Assembly: GCA_049840515.1 (NCBI GenBank) | Contig: JASGKW010000019.1 | Coordinates: forward strand, 1 to 64,000 | Direction: 5' to 3' | Length of the DNA stretch: 64,000 nt | Origin: Muricomes sp049840515 | Lineage (GTDB): Bacteria > Bacillota > Clostridia > Lachnospirales > Lachnospiraceae | Shown: positions 1-8,039 of the stretch, piece by piece | Layout of the letters: every line of letters begins with the position of its first letter | Numbering within the stretch: position 1 is the first letter of the stretch | The notes under the pieces: generated by a model | Seen by the model: only the letters and a program-made list of their open reading frames with translations | The model's database searches: none | What the model was told of the DNA's origin: nothing | Made by a program: the position numbers and the translations under genes

Positions 1-12
1 ACACTATAATAC

Positions 13-41
13 TTGACATTCGTTTTATTCTGCTGTATTAT
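13..41 (+). promoter_or_regulatory. SigA promoter of the gntR-ABC operon
   Basis: A consensus -35 TTGACA and a -10 TATTAT are separated by exactly 17 bp, with a TG just before the -10 box. The operon's first ATG lies about 60 bp downstream behind an AGGAGGTG ribosome binding site. A near-palindrome starts immediately after the -10 box, so the promoter is probably autorepressed. Confidence 0.8.
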
Positions 42-61
42 TGTATTAAATATATAGTACA
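42..61. promoter_or_regulatory. Putative operator of the GntR/YtrA regulator
   Basis: A 20-bp imperfect palindrome (16 of 20 positions symmetric, outer half-sites TGTA and TACA) overlaps the expected transcription start. YtrA-type GntR regulators are known to bind palindromes with TGTA/TACA arms and to repress their own ABC operon. The assignment to this regulator is inferred from position and symmetry. Confidence 0.55.
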
Positions 62-102
62 GTAATTTTTATTTAAACTATTAAGAAAAGGAGGTGCTTT
101 AG

Positions 103-471
103 ATGTCATGGGATTTAGATAACAGCCGCCCTATTTATCTGCAATTAATGGAACGCATCCAGCAGGATATTATAGCGGGCGTATACAATCCTGGTGATAA
201 GCTGCCTTCTGTCCAGGAATTAGCCCTGGATGCCTCAGTAAACCCCAACACCATGCAGAAAGCTCTGTCTGAACTGGAACGCAGCGGTCTGGTCTATTCC
301 CAGAGGACCAGCGGAAGATTCATTACAGAGGATGAGAATATGTTAAAAAAGCTGAAACTTTCTTTAGCATCTGAACACATTCACCAATTTTTTGAAAAAA
401 TGACACTGCTGGGATTTAAGCATGAGGAAATTCTGGAACTGATAGAGGAAACGTTAAAGGAGGATAAGTAA
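103..471 (+). CDS. GntR family transcriptional regulator, YtrA type
   Basis: A 122-residue protein with an N-terminal winged helix of the GntR type (about residues 8-72; PSVQELA and PNTMQKAL recognition segments). It has only a short helical tail and no effector domain, the layout of the YtrA subfamily. Such proteins are cytoplasmic repressors of the ABC exporter encoded behind them, often induced by cell-envelope antibiotics. The start follows an ideal AGGAGGTG site. The stop codon directly abuts the ATG of the ATPase gene, so the two are translationally coupled. A palindromic operator lies at 42-61. The inducer cannot be read from the sequence. Confidence 0.88.
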   Translation: MSWDLDNSRPIYLQLMERIQQDIIAGVYNPGDKLPSVQELALDASVNPNTMQKALSELERSGLVYSQRTSGRFITEDENMLKKLKLSLASEHIHQFFEKMTLLGFKHEEILELIEETLKEDK

Positions 472-1170
472 ATGAAGCCAATCCTGGAATGTCAGGGATT
501 AACTAAAAAATATAATAACTTTTATGCCCTTTCCAATCTGAACCTGACTCTTGAGAGAGGGCAGATTATCGGGCTGCTTGGACCAAATGGCAGCGGAAAG
601 ACCACCTTAATCAAGTTGATTAACAAACTCCTGACGCCCACAGACGGACATGTCATGGTCAACAGTATGGCCCCCGGACCAGAGACAAAAAAGTTGATTT
701 CTTACCTCCCCGAGAGAAGCTATTTAAATGATCACATGAGAGTAGAAGAAATATTGTCTTATTTTAATGACTTCTATGATGATTTTGATGCCGCTCGCGC
801 CGGGTCCATGCTAAAGGATTTGGAGATTGATACTCACGCACGCCTGCGCACACTTTCCAAGGGAACAAAGGAAAAGGTACAACTTGTTCTGGTTATGAGC
901 CGAAACGCAGAGCTTTTCATATTAGATGAGCCAATCGGAGGTGTTGACCCGGCCGCAAGGGATTATATTCTCCGCACAATCCTGACAAATTATAATGAGA
1001 ATGCAACTATTCTTCTGTCCACACATCTGATTACAGACATCGAAAATGTGCTGGACCAGGTTCTTTTTATCCAGAACGGCCAGCTTTCTCTGCATACCAC
1101 AGTGGATGAGATACGCACAAACCAGGGGAAATCTGTGGATGCACTGTTCAGGGAGGTGTTCAAATGTTAG
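472..1170 (+). CDS. ABC transporter ATP-binding protein (YtrB/BcrA-like)
   Basis: A 232-residue ATPase with Walker A GPNGSGKTT at residues 37-45, a degenerate signature LSKGT near 128-132 and Walker B ending in LDEP at 151-154. The H-loop sits in LLSTHL. The lysine-containing signature is common in ABC-2 exporters that work beside GntR/YtrA regulators. It should energise the membrane protein encoded next, which overlaps its 3' end by 7 bp. Together they form a two-component exporter at the cytoplasmic membrane. The substrate is unknown; envelope-stress or bacteriocin self-protection is typical for the family. Confidence 0.88.
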   Translation: MKPILECQGLTKKYNNFYALSNLNLTLERGQIIGLLGPNGSGKTTLIKLINKLLTPTDGHVMVNSMAPGPETKKLISYLPERSYLNDHMRVEEILSYFNDFYDDFDAARAGSMLKDLEIDTHARLRTLSKGTKEKVQLVLVMSRNAELFILDEPIGGVDPAARDYILRTILTNYNENATILLSTHLITDIENVLDQVLFIQNGQLSLHTTVDEIRTNQGKSVDALFREVFKC

Positions 1171-1967
1171 GAAAATTATTAAAATATGACCTGAAATATG
1201 GAGTACGGATTTTTATCATACTTCACGCAATTTTGCTGACAGCCTGTGTCCTTGGACGCTTTCTGTTCATGGACAAATTAGATTTTCAGGCGGAACCTGA
1301 TATTATTTTTTCTGTTATTGCACCTTTCTTCGCATTATTTGTTGTTTTATTCTCCACAATCAGCCTGGGTACATTAGCTTTGCTGGCCGTGCGTTTTTAC
1401 AAGAACCTTTTTACGGATGAAGGTTATCTGTCATGGACATTGCCAGCCACATCCACCCAGCAGATTTGGGCAAAGATTTTATCTGGTGCTGTATGGTATA
1501 TCCTCGATATCCTGATATCTGTAATTTCTCTGGCCATACTTGTGACAGGAAACAATGTAACCACCGCATATGCAAAAGTAGCACCGGAATTCACCGCTGC
1601 CCTTGGAATGCCTCTGGAACACTATTCCCTTATTATCCTGCTATTTACATTGGCCAGCACAGTGAGCAGTATTATTATGATATATATGTGCATTGCAGTT
1701 GGGCAGCTGTTCCCCGGACACCGGGTATTGGGCTCCATCCTTGCCTACTTTATTCTTTCCACTGTCATTCAGGTGGTAGTACTGGGCCTTATGTTTGCAT
1801 TTAATATGTTTCCTTATATTTATACAAATAATGTGACTGTGGAAATGAATGCAACGGAAATTATGCTCTCCATCTTTAAGTTGAGCGGAGGTATCAGCTT
1901 TATTTCAACAATCCTGGAGTACATCGCCATGCATCATATCCTGAGCAAAAAATTGAATCTCATTTAA
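1164..1967 (+). CDS. ABC-2 type permease, six or more membrane segments
   Basis: A 267-residue hydrophobic protein with about six predicted membrane spans (roughly residues 17-37, 50-75, 100-125, 155-175, 188-212 and 235-255). It has no recognisable catalytic motif. Its start ATG lies inside the ATPase gene behind a GGAGGTG site. It is the membrane subunit of the exporter encoded with the preceding ATPase. Recognition is by topology and operon context and not by a diagnostic motif, so the substrate is left open. A strong terminator follows 28 bp after the stop. Confidence 0.8.
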   Translation: MLGKLLKYDLKYGVRIFIILHAILLTACVLGRFLFMDKLDFQAEPDIIFSVIAPFFALFVVLFSTISLGTLALLAVRFYKNLFTDEGYLSWTLPATSTQQIWAKILSGAVWYILDILISVISLAILVTGNNVTTAYAKVAPEFTAALGMPLEHYSLIILLFTLASTVSSIIMIYMCIAVGQLFPGHRVLGSILAYFILSTVIQVVVLGLMFAFNMFPYIYTNNVTVEMNATEIMLSIFKLSGGISFISTILEYIAMHHILSKKLNLI

Positions 1968-1995
1968 ACTAAAAATTTTACTATTTTATATAACA

Positions 1996-2023
1996 AAAAA
2001 AGGAACTGTGCAGTTCCTTTTTT
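1996..2023 (+). terminator. Intrinsic terminator after the ABC operon
   Basis: A GGAACTG/CAGTTCC stem is extended by an A-run on the 5' side and a T-run on the 3' side. The A/T flanks make it usable in both directions. It separates the plus-strand ABC operon from the minus-strand tRNA. Confidence 0.85.
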
Positions 2024-2039
2024 CATGCTTAAAACAAAT

Positions 2040-2111
2040 CACGTCTGGGCGGAGTCGAACCGCCGCACATGCCTCCGGAGGGCATTGCTCTATCCACTGA
2101 GCTACAGACGT
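2040..2111 (-). tRNA. tRNA-Arg (anticodon CCG)
   Basis: The minus strand folds into a full cloverleaf: 7-bp acceptor stem ACGTCTG/CAGACGT, D-arm GCTC/GAGC, 5-bp anticodon stem ATGCC/GGCAT with loop CTCCGGA (anticodon CCG, reading CGG codons), and T-arm GGCGG/CCGCC with TTCGACT. The discriminator base is G and CCA is not encoded. A TATAAT-like box lies about 50 bp upstream on the same strand near 2162-2167. Confidence 0.95.
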
Positions 2112-2225
2112 ATAAACTATATAAGTTCCGCTATACTGATAATACCCTGCCACAGAACCTTTATTATACTAGCACATATTTAAAGAAATGTAAAGAGTTT
2201 CGCAAAAACGCGGCGTCGGCATAGA

Positions 2226-2268
2226 AAAACCGGAGTATCTGTGCCATATACCCCATACACTCCGGTTT
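2226..2268 (-). terminator. Intrinsic terminator of the DUF5688 gene
   Basis: A 10-bp stem (AACCGGAGT/ACTCCGGTT) is followed on the minus strand by a short T-run. It lies about 60 bp after the stop of the upstream minus-strand gene. Confidence 0.75.
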
Positions 2269-2327
2269 CAACCATACCGCTTTTTTATATAATTTCTATA
2301 ACAATTTTAAAACGCTCCCTGAAATAG

Positions 2328-3251
2328 CTATTCAATTGATGTCCCAGATATCAGCTTCCCTTCGTTCCTCTCATAAAAATATACATGATTGCTCAAAACT
2401 TCTTCCGGGGCCACCTGTGTCTCATTGATTTCTACAATCATCTCGTTCATTTCTTCTGTGTCCAGCCCTTTGGATTCAGGGACGATAATTACCTCATGGA
2501 CACTGCTGGGCAGAATGAAAAAGTCCTCCTCAAGCATCTCCCCTATCATATAAAGTACATGAGGATAACAGAGACATGCCGCGCCATAATTCCGCAGAGA
2601 ATTTGTCAGAACATACATGACATCGTCCTCACTTCTATCTGCCCGTTTCAAAAGATTTTCTTCCTCCCCGGAATCTGCATCCAGCATTTTTTCAATGGCC
2701 TGCTCCATAGTAAAAAATTCAGCAGGAAGGAGAATTGCAGAATTTTTAATTGCAAGCTGATGCAGCTCTTCTTTCGTAATTCCCCACATTTCTAAATACT
2801 CTCTGCTTATCTGCACAGTGGCACTCCCTGCTTTATCCACCTCAAGCAGCACATAAAATACAATGGCCAAATCCAGAACCTCTATAAATGGAATGCTTTC
2901 CAACAACTTTTCGTTCTTTTTAGTGTGAATTACCTTAAGCACAATCTTATCTTTAACTCTGTCAAATTCCTGCAGCAGACGGTAATCATAGATTTCCCTC
3001 CCCTCTATAGCCTCATAAAACTCCTGAATCTCCCGAATCAGACAGTCCATCGCCTCTCCCTGACGAAATCTGCCATAAAGACCTTCCAGATAGATGGCTG
3101 GGGATGCCCTCAATTCTTTTGACTGAAACAAAATTCCTTTCTTTTCTTTCCCATTATTTTTCTGGGAAACATAAATAGTTGCTCTCACACCTTCCTTCAG
3201 TTTTTTATTCAGTTCTCTTTCAACGGCGCACAAAAATTCCTGATATTCCAT
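2328..3251 (-). CDS. DUF5688 family protein
   Basis: A 307-residue, probably cytoplasmic protein with no signal peptide or membrane segment. The N-terminal pattern (a charged segment, then YVSQKNNGKEKKG and AIYLEGLYGRF) and the acidic C-terminus match my recollection of DUF5688, a family frequent and often multicopy in Lachnospiraceae. The function is unknown. It appears monocistronic, with a ribosome site AGAGAGGAAG before the ATG and its own terminator. The C-terminal half contains a Cys pair in AACLCYP. No catalytic motif is evident. Confidence 0.7.
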   Translation of the reverse strand: MEYQEFLCAVERELNKKLKEGVRATIYVSQKNNGKEKKGILFQSKELRASPAIYLEGLYGRFRQGEAMDCLIREIQEFYEAIEGREIYDYRLLQEFDRVKDKIVLKVIHTKKNEKLLESIPFIEVLDLAIVFYVLLEVDKAGSATVQISREYLEMWGITKEELHQLAIKNSAILLPAEFFTMEQAIEKMLDADSGEEENLLKRADRSEDDVMYVLTNSLRNYGAACLCYPHVLYMIGEMLEEDFFILPSSVHEVIIVPESKGLDTEEMNEMIVEINETQVAPEEVLSNHVYFYERNEGKLISGTSIE

Positions 3252-3593
3252 AGTCTTCCTCTCTTTTTTGAACGCTCATCATATTTTGAGAAAATTGGCA
3301 CGACTGTGCCGGGATAAATTGATTTGAAAAATATTATGTAACGTGATTATACACAACCTGACAGCGAAATACAAGCTTCATGCCCGCAAAACATTGTTGC
3401 GCGTATTATGGCTTTCCCACAATGTAAATTATAAACATTCCTTCGCAACAAAATAGATTAACCCGCATAAAAAAATAAACCCGGAAAAGTAAAAAGACGG
3501 AATCATCACCTGTGATGCGATACCATCTTCTACCAATCAAGATTTATTTATATCTCCTTAAACATTAGTAATTCAATAAGTATGAATTACTCT
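3252..3593. other. Intergenic region between efp and the DUF5688 gene
   Basis: This stretch of about 340 bp holds no convincing ORF. Its right part contains the putative efp terminator. The left part must carry the minus-strand promoter of the DUF5688 gene, but no -35/-10 pair stands out. I see no riboswitch, repeat or RNA gene in it. Confidence 0.5.
3494..3529 (-). terminator. Probable terminator of efp
   Basis: An imperfect hairpin (core CATCAC/GTGATG, outer AAGA/TCTT) is followed on the minus strand by TTTTTACTTTT. It lies about 65 bp after the efp stop. The stem has internal mismatches. Confidence 0.6.
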
Positions 3594-4151
3594 CTATACA
3601 CGTGACAGGTATTCTCCTGTTCTTGTGTCTATTTTCAATACATCTCCCTGCTCTACGAACAATGGAACCATAACTACTGCACCAGTCTCTACTGTAGCCG
3701 GCTTTGTTGCTCCCTGAGCTGTGTCACCCTTAAATCCTGGCTCTGTCTCTGTGATTGCCAGTTCTACAAACAATGGCGGCTCTACTGAGAATACATTACC
3801 GTTATGAGAACAGATTTTAACAGTCTCATTCTCTTTTACAAACTTCAGAGCGTCGCCTACTACATCTGCATTCAATGCAATCTGGTCGTATGTCTCAACA
3901 TCCATAAAGTTGTATAATTCTCCATCCTGATAGAGATATTGCATATCTTTCCTGTCAATGTGCGCTTTTGGAAATTTTTCAGATGGTCTGAAAGTCTTCT
4001 CAATAGCACCACCGCTGATTATATTTCTTAATTTTGTTCTAACAAATGCTGCACCTTTACCTGGCTTTACATGCTGGAATTCCAAAATCTGGTAGATGTT
4101 ACCGTCAATTTCAACGGTTACTCCATTTTTAAAGTCTCCTGCTGCAATCAT
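3594..4151 (-). CDS. efp: Elongation factor P
   Basis: A 185-residue protein spanning the three beta-barrel domains of EF-P, with the usual length. Domain I carries the loop KPGKGAAF whose tip lysine, K32, is the residue modified in many bacteria; the C-terminal GEYLSRV ending is typical. EF-P binds between the ribosomal P and E sites and relieves stalling at polyproline stretches. The start follows AAGGAGGATTACA. It is downstream of yqeG with about 100 bp between them, where a small GTGCAT/ATGCAC hairpin lies in the leader (4170-4184). The modification enzyme is not encoded in this window. Confidence 0.95.
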   Translation of the reverse strand: MIAAGDFKNGVTVEIDGNIYQILEFQHVKPGKGAAFVRTKLRNIISGGAIEKTFRPSEKFPKAHIDRKDMQYLYQDGELYNFMDVETYDQIALNADVVGDALKFVKENETVKICSHNGNVFSVEPPLFVELAITETEPGFKGDTAQGATKPATVETGAVVMVPLFVEQGDVLKIDTRTGEYLSRV

Positions 4152-4250
4152 TGTAATCCTCCTTCAACTGTGCATTTTATGCACTTACATTTTTCACTTT
4201 TCATAATTAATCGAACTTATAACTGGACCGTAACTAATTCTATAATAATT

Positions 4251-4775
4251 TTATACATTTTTCAACCTTTTTTTATTCAGAGCCCTGTTTCTTTTATAAA
4301 AATACAGCACAATTCTCTCCAGATAACGCTTCAGCACAATCTGTATCTCTTCCTTTGGATGGATTGGACTTACAAGAATATTTCTGATACCACTCCTTTT
4401 TGCCCCCCATATGTCTGTAAAAAGCTGGTCCCCGACAAAAAGAGTGTTGGAGCGGTTTGTCCCCATCAGCTTCATCGCTTCTTCATAGTTTTTTATGGAA
4501 GGTTTATGAGCATTATAGATATAGCTGGTCTGTATCTTTTCATTAAATACTTTGACGCGCTTCTCCTTATTGTTGGACAACAGGCATGATGAAAATCCTA
4601 TACGCTTTAATCTGGCGAATAATTCTTCTGCCCTGCCATCAGCCGGAGCACCGTGTCGCACCAGCGTATTGTCAATGTCAAAAATAACGCCCCGGTAACC
4701 TTCTTCATATAACTTTTCAAATGGAATGACATATGTGGATTTTTGATAGTCATCCGGAAAAAATTTATCAAACAT
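4251..4775 (-). CDS. YqeG family HAD-IIIA phosphatase
   Basis: A 174-residue HAD-superfamily hydrolase. Motif I is FDIDNTLV near residues 32-39 (two catalytic Asp), motif II is LLSNN, the motif III lysine is in AHKPS and motif IV is VGDQLFTDIWGA. This order and the size match YqeG-type proteins, whose physiological substrate is not settled. The start ATG shares one base with the stop of the chorismate mutase-shikimate kinase gene (TAATG), so the two are translationally coupled. In many Firmicutes yqeG lies beside aro genes. Confidence 0.88.
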   Translation of the reverse strand: MFDKFFPDDYQKSTYVIPFEKLYEEGYRGVIFDIDNTLVRHGAPADGRAEELFARLKRIGFSSCLLSNNKEKRVKVFNEKIQTSYIYNAHKPSIKNYEEAMKLMGTNRSNTLFVGDQLFTDIWGAKRSGIRNILVSPIHPKEEIQIVLKRYLERIVLYFYKRNRALNKKRLKNV

Positions 4776-5560
4776 TACTCTGCATCCATCCCCATCAATT
4801 TAGAAATCAATTCCTCGCAAATCTGCAATACAGTCTTATGGTCCGTCTGAATAACAATATCTGCTGCCGCCTCATACTTTTCACGCCGCTTTTCCATAAG
4901 CTCCGCAATAAATTCCACACTCTTGTTTCCATTCAAAATGGGCCTGTCATCACTGTCCTTCACCCGCTCATACACTATCTCAGGGCTGGCTGTGAGCAGT
5001 ACCACACGGCCGTTCTTCTTCATTTCCACTATATTTTCTTCCCGCATGGCAGCACCGCCGCCGCAGGAAATGATGGTATTCTTCTTTGACTGCATCTCAA
5101 TCAAAAGCTTTGTCTCTTTGTCTCTGAAATAATCTTCTCCATATGTAGCAAAAATATCCGGGATACTCATTTCTTCCCGCTCTGCAATCACCTGGTCCAT
5201 GTCTACAATGTTCATCGCAAACATAGTGCTGAGATACTCAGAAACTGTTGACTTTCCGGCGCCCATGAACCCAATTAAAACGATATTATAAGAAAACAGC
5301 TTTCTTGCCTGAATGCGCTTGCTGTTGCGCACAATCCTGTGAAATACATCGTGAATTTCTTCCTGATATTTATTTCCCTCCAGCTTCTCTTCCAGCCTTC
5401 TCTCCTGTTTTTCTTCCTGAACAGGCTGCAAGATGGGCATTCCATATTCTTCTTTATATGCCATAATTTTCTCTACAATGGCATTGCGCTCCATCAGCGC
5501 ATCTATAATTTTGTCATCACAAAGAGCGAGCTGTTCGCGATACATCTCCAAATCGTTCAT
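4775..5560 (-). CDS. Chorismate mutase-shikimate kinase fusion
   Basis: A 261-residue bifunctional protein. Residues 1-88 form an AroQ-type helical chorismate mutase (an RxxxxxxI-like start and IHDVFHRIVRNSKRIQ as the last helix). Residues 92-255 form shikimate kinase with Walker A GFMGAGKS at 97-104, substrate-binding DMDQ and GGGAA, and the lid DSDDRPIL. The kinase phosphorylates shikimate; the mutase converts chorismate to prephenate for Phe and Tyr. The two steps are not consecutive. An insertion sequence sits just upstream of its likely promoter. The start follows GAAAGATAAAA, a weak ribosome site. Confidence 0.9.
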   Translation of the reverse strand: MNDLEMYREQLALCDDKIIDALMERNAIVEKIMAYKEEYGMPILQPVQEEKQERRLEEKLEGNKYQEEIHDVFHRIVRNSKRIQARKLFSYNIVLIGFMGAGKSTVSEYLSTMFAMNIVDMDQVIAEREEMSIPDIFATYGEDYFRDKETKLLIEMQSKKNTIISCGGGAAMREENIVEMKKNGRVVLLTASPEIVYERVKDSDDRPILNGNKSVEFIAELMEKRREKYEAAADIVIQTDHKTVLQICEELISKLMGMDAE

Positions 5561-5604
5561 TTTTATCTTTCACTTTCTTCATTCTTTTTATGATAGCTTC
5601 CCCC

Positions 5605-5633
5605 ATTATAGCAATTTTCCTCTGTGATAGCAA
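5605..5633 (-). promoter_or_regulatory. Candidate promoter of the aroQ-aroK/yqeG genes
   Basis: On the minus strand a -10 TATAAT (5605-5610) is 17 bp from a partial -35 TTGCTA (5628-5633). The first base of the -35 box is the first base of the insertion sequence's target duplication, so the element inserted at the outer edge of the promoter and left it intact. Confidence 0.55.
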
Positions 5634-5650
5634 GCAGAACCACAACCACA
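5633..5650 (+). repeat. Left copy of the 18-bp target-site duplication
   Basis: AGCAGAACCACAACCACA is repeated exactly at 7158-7175. The two copies flank the insertion sequence precisely, and bases outside the 18 bp differ. Confidence 0.9.
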
Positions 5651-7157
5651 TGTTGTTCACTTGTGATAATGTCTCCTTAGGAGTCACTTGAGATAATGTC
5701 ACTTTCTGATAAACTATAAAGTTATGAAAGAAGGTAAAATTACATTGTCACAAAAACAACTGAAAACACTCACAGTCCTCAACCGTTTCATCGACAAGTC
5801 CATTTCCAGACAACAGGCTGCTAAGCTCCTTCGGTCTTTCCCCACGCCAGATCACACGCTTAAAGAAAGGGGTACTCTCTTCTGGCGCTGAATCGCTGAT
5901 TCATAAAAACACGGGTAGAAAGCCGGCTCACGCTGTTCCAGATGAAACGAAGGAAGCTGTCCTCACGATTTATTCCCGCCCGGAATTGTCTGGGGTCAAC
6001 TTCCTCCACTTCAAAGAAATACTCTGCGAAGACTACGGGATATACATCTCATACTCTTCCCTTTCCAGTATACTAAAAAATGCTGGTTTTGAAAGCCCCA
6101 AAAAGAAAAAAATACGACACCGTACTCACCGAAGGAAACGTAAGCCCCATCCCGGACAGCTCATCCAGATTGATGCCACCCCTTATGAATGGTTTGGCGG
6201 TAACACCAAGTATGCCCTCCACGGAGCGATTGATGATGCAACCGGCAAGGTCACCGGCCTGTTTCTTACGCACAATGAATGCCTTCATGGTTATCTTGAG
6301 ACCATGCGGCAGTGCTGCCTGGATTTTGGCATCCCTCAGACTGTTTATTCAGATAACCACACCATTTTCCGTTCCCCAAAAACAGGAAAGCTTACCGTGG
6401 ATGAACTGATTGCCGGAAAGACGGTCCATTTGACCCAGTTCGGACGTTCCATGCATGAACTTGGGATTGACCTGATCTTTGCCAAAACACCCCAGGCAAA
6501 AGGCCGTATTGAGCGTTTATGGGCAACGCTGCAGAGCCGTCTGCCCATTGAATTCGCCAAGCGTGGGATAAAGACTCTCATCGAGGCCAACCGTTTCCTG
6601 GAAGAAAAATACAGGGAACTCTTCAATCAGAAATTCTCCGTGGAGCCAGAGGCAGAACCCATCTTTGTGCCTTTGGCAGAGGGAATGGACATGGATTCCA
6701 TACTTTGTGTGAAACATGCCAGAAAAACGGATGTTGCAGGGACATTTTCTTTCAAGAGCAGGTGTTTTCAGATATTAGACCAGGGATTCCCAATCATCAA
6801 TGCACGGCGTGAAATCAACGTGCTCATGAGCCCACGCTACGGGATTCGTGTGGAATACCAGGGACGTGTTTATGAGACTATACGGTATTTAAAGCCCCAA
6901 AATAAAAATGCCAGCATAAAAGTTCCTCAAAAGGTTATTAAAACAGTAGAACCTCATTTACAACTGCGCCACAGTAGCGAAGAATGGAAAGCTATTTGGT
7001 GGATGGAAGATTACAACCTATCCTTAAAGTTTTTATATGAACTATTTTTCGAGAAACAACAGTCAGCTTCGTAAAAGGGCAAAAGCCCTTTTACAAAAGT
7101 GACATTTTCTCAAAAGAATTATAATATTAAAAAGTGACATTTTCAAAAGTTATTGAC
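5651..7157 (+). mobile_element. IS1202/ISNCY-like insertion sequence
   Basis: An element of about 1.5 kb bounded by 18-bp direct repeats. Its ends are imperfect inverted repeats (17 of 23 positions identical, both reaching an AATGTC block). Each end also carries a second inner copy of the repeat ending in AATGTCACTT, which suggests paired transposase binding sites. It encodes one DDE transposase. Long target duplications of this order are a known trait of IS1202-type elements, in contrast to the 2-9 bp of most insertion sequences. It sits between the amidase gene and the aro/yqeG operon, transcribed against both. Confidence 0.85.
5724..7074 (+). pseudogene. IS1202/ISNCY-like DDE transposase, frameshifted
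   Basis: Reading from the ATG at 5724, the frame hits a stop after 55 codons. Skipping the C at 5832 restores a helix-turn-helix region (AAKLLGLS..RQITRLKK) that joins directly to the rest. The repaired product is 449 residues. The catalytic core has IQIDATPYEWFGG (first Asp), VYSDNHTIF (second Asp) and KGRIERLWATLQ (Glu), the pattern of ISNCY/IS1202 transposases. The single extra base lies in CTT CGG, a context like known +1 slippage sites, but the family normally uses one continuous frame, so a mutation or sequence error is more likely. Confidence 0.85.
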
Positions 7158-7175
7158 AGCAGAACCACAACCACA
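7158..7175 (+). repeat. Right copy of the 18-bp target-site duplication
   Basis: Exact second copy of the repeat at 5633-5650. It is followed 13 bp later by the stop codon of the amidase gene, so the insertion left that gene intact. Confidence 0.9.
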
Positions 7176-7188
7176 GGAAACGGGGGCT

Positions 7189-7857
7189 TTACTCCATTTT
7201 GCCCAGTGCTGCCTGCACATCTCCTTTGAAAAGTTTCCATGCTTCTTCATGTTCCACAAAATATTTGGGACAAATTTTACCCGTGATATCGTAATGACGT
7301 ATTACATCCGCCGCCGTCAGGTCAAACTTCTTACAGAGCCACGCAGTAAGCTGGACCAAAGATTTATACGTCTCATCTGTAAACTTTCCGGATTCGTCAG
7401 GGTGACAGGTCTCAATGGAGACTGTATCATGGTTTCTTCCGTTTGACGCATAAGCCAGTTCCCATGTGGGCACGCACTGTATAATCTCCCCTTTTATTCC
7501 TACTACAAAATGGCTGCTTGCCGAGGTTGCATGGCTGTCTTTCAGCCCTTCAAAATAATCCCGGTTATCCTGCGCACTGCTTCCGGGATTCGCTGTATAA
7601 TGTATGACAATCCCTGTAATCGGGTCTGATTTTATTCCCGGCCTGGAATATTCATTGACATCCAGAAGCTGCACATCTATCTCAGGCTGGGAGGCATCCA
7701 CATTCACCCCTGTATTTCCCCAGACCTTATTCTTGTTAATTGAGCAGGAATAAATCCCTAAAACAACCATCAAAACAACTAATACTATAATTCCCGCATA
7801 TATGTAAATGGATACCTTATCCACTTTCAACTTCTTTTTTCTTTTGCGCTTTTTCAT
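7189..7857 (-). CDS. Membrane-anchored N-acetylmuramoyl-L-alanine amidase
   Basis: A 222-residue protein. A Lys/Arg-rich N-terminus is followed by one membrane anchor (about residues 16-36), a linker, and an Amidase_2/PGRP-type domain from about residue 78. Zinc ligands fit H86 in IVIHYTAN, H188 in IRHYDITG and C196 in GKICPKYF. It should cleave the amide bond between N-acetylmuramic acid and the stem peptide, on the outer face of the membrane. The ATG follows GAGGTGGATAA. The gene ends just before the insertion sequence. A role in growth, sporulation or germination cannot be separated from the sequence. Confidence 0.88.
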   Translation of the reverse strand: MKKRKRKKKLKVDKVSIYIYAGIIVLVVLMVVLGIYSCSINKNKVWGNTGVNVDASQPEIDVQLLDVNEYSRPGIKSDPITGIVIHYTANPGSSAQDNRDYFEGLKDSHATSASSHFVVGIKGEIIQCVPTWELAYASNGRNHDTVSIETCHPDESGKFTDETYKSLVQLTAWLCKKFDLTAADVIRHYDITGKICPKYFVEHEEAWKLFKGDVQAALGKME

Positions 7858-7963
7858 TTATCCACCTCAAACACAATTTCTCCCTATTTTAGCATATTAT
7901 TGTCGAAAAAACGAGAATTTAAGAAAATCTTCAAACATAATCATGATTCCGAATACATAAAAA

Positions 7964-8001
7964 GGGATAGAAAGACTGATGTATACCAGTCTTTCTATCC
8001 C
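7964..8001 (-). terminator. Intrinsic terminator of guaB
   Basis: A perfect 15-bp stem (GGGATAGAAAGACTG and its complement) with an 8-base loop, followed by CTTTTTATG on the minus strand. It starts 39 bp after the guaB stop. The plus-strand flank is also T-rich, so it may work both ways. Confidence 0.92.
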
Positions 8002-8039
8002 TGTATTTTTATATTTTCTGTATTTTGATAATCTTACCT

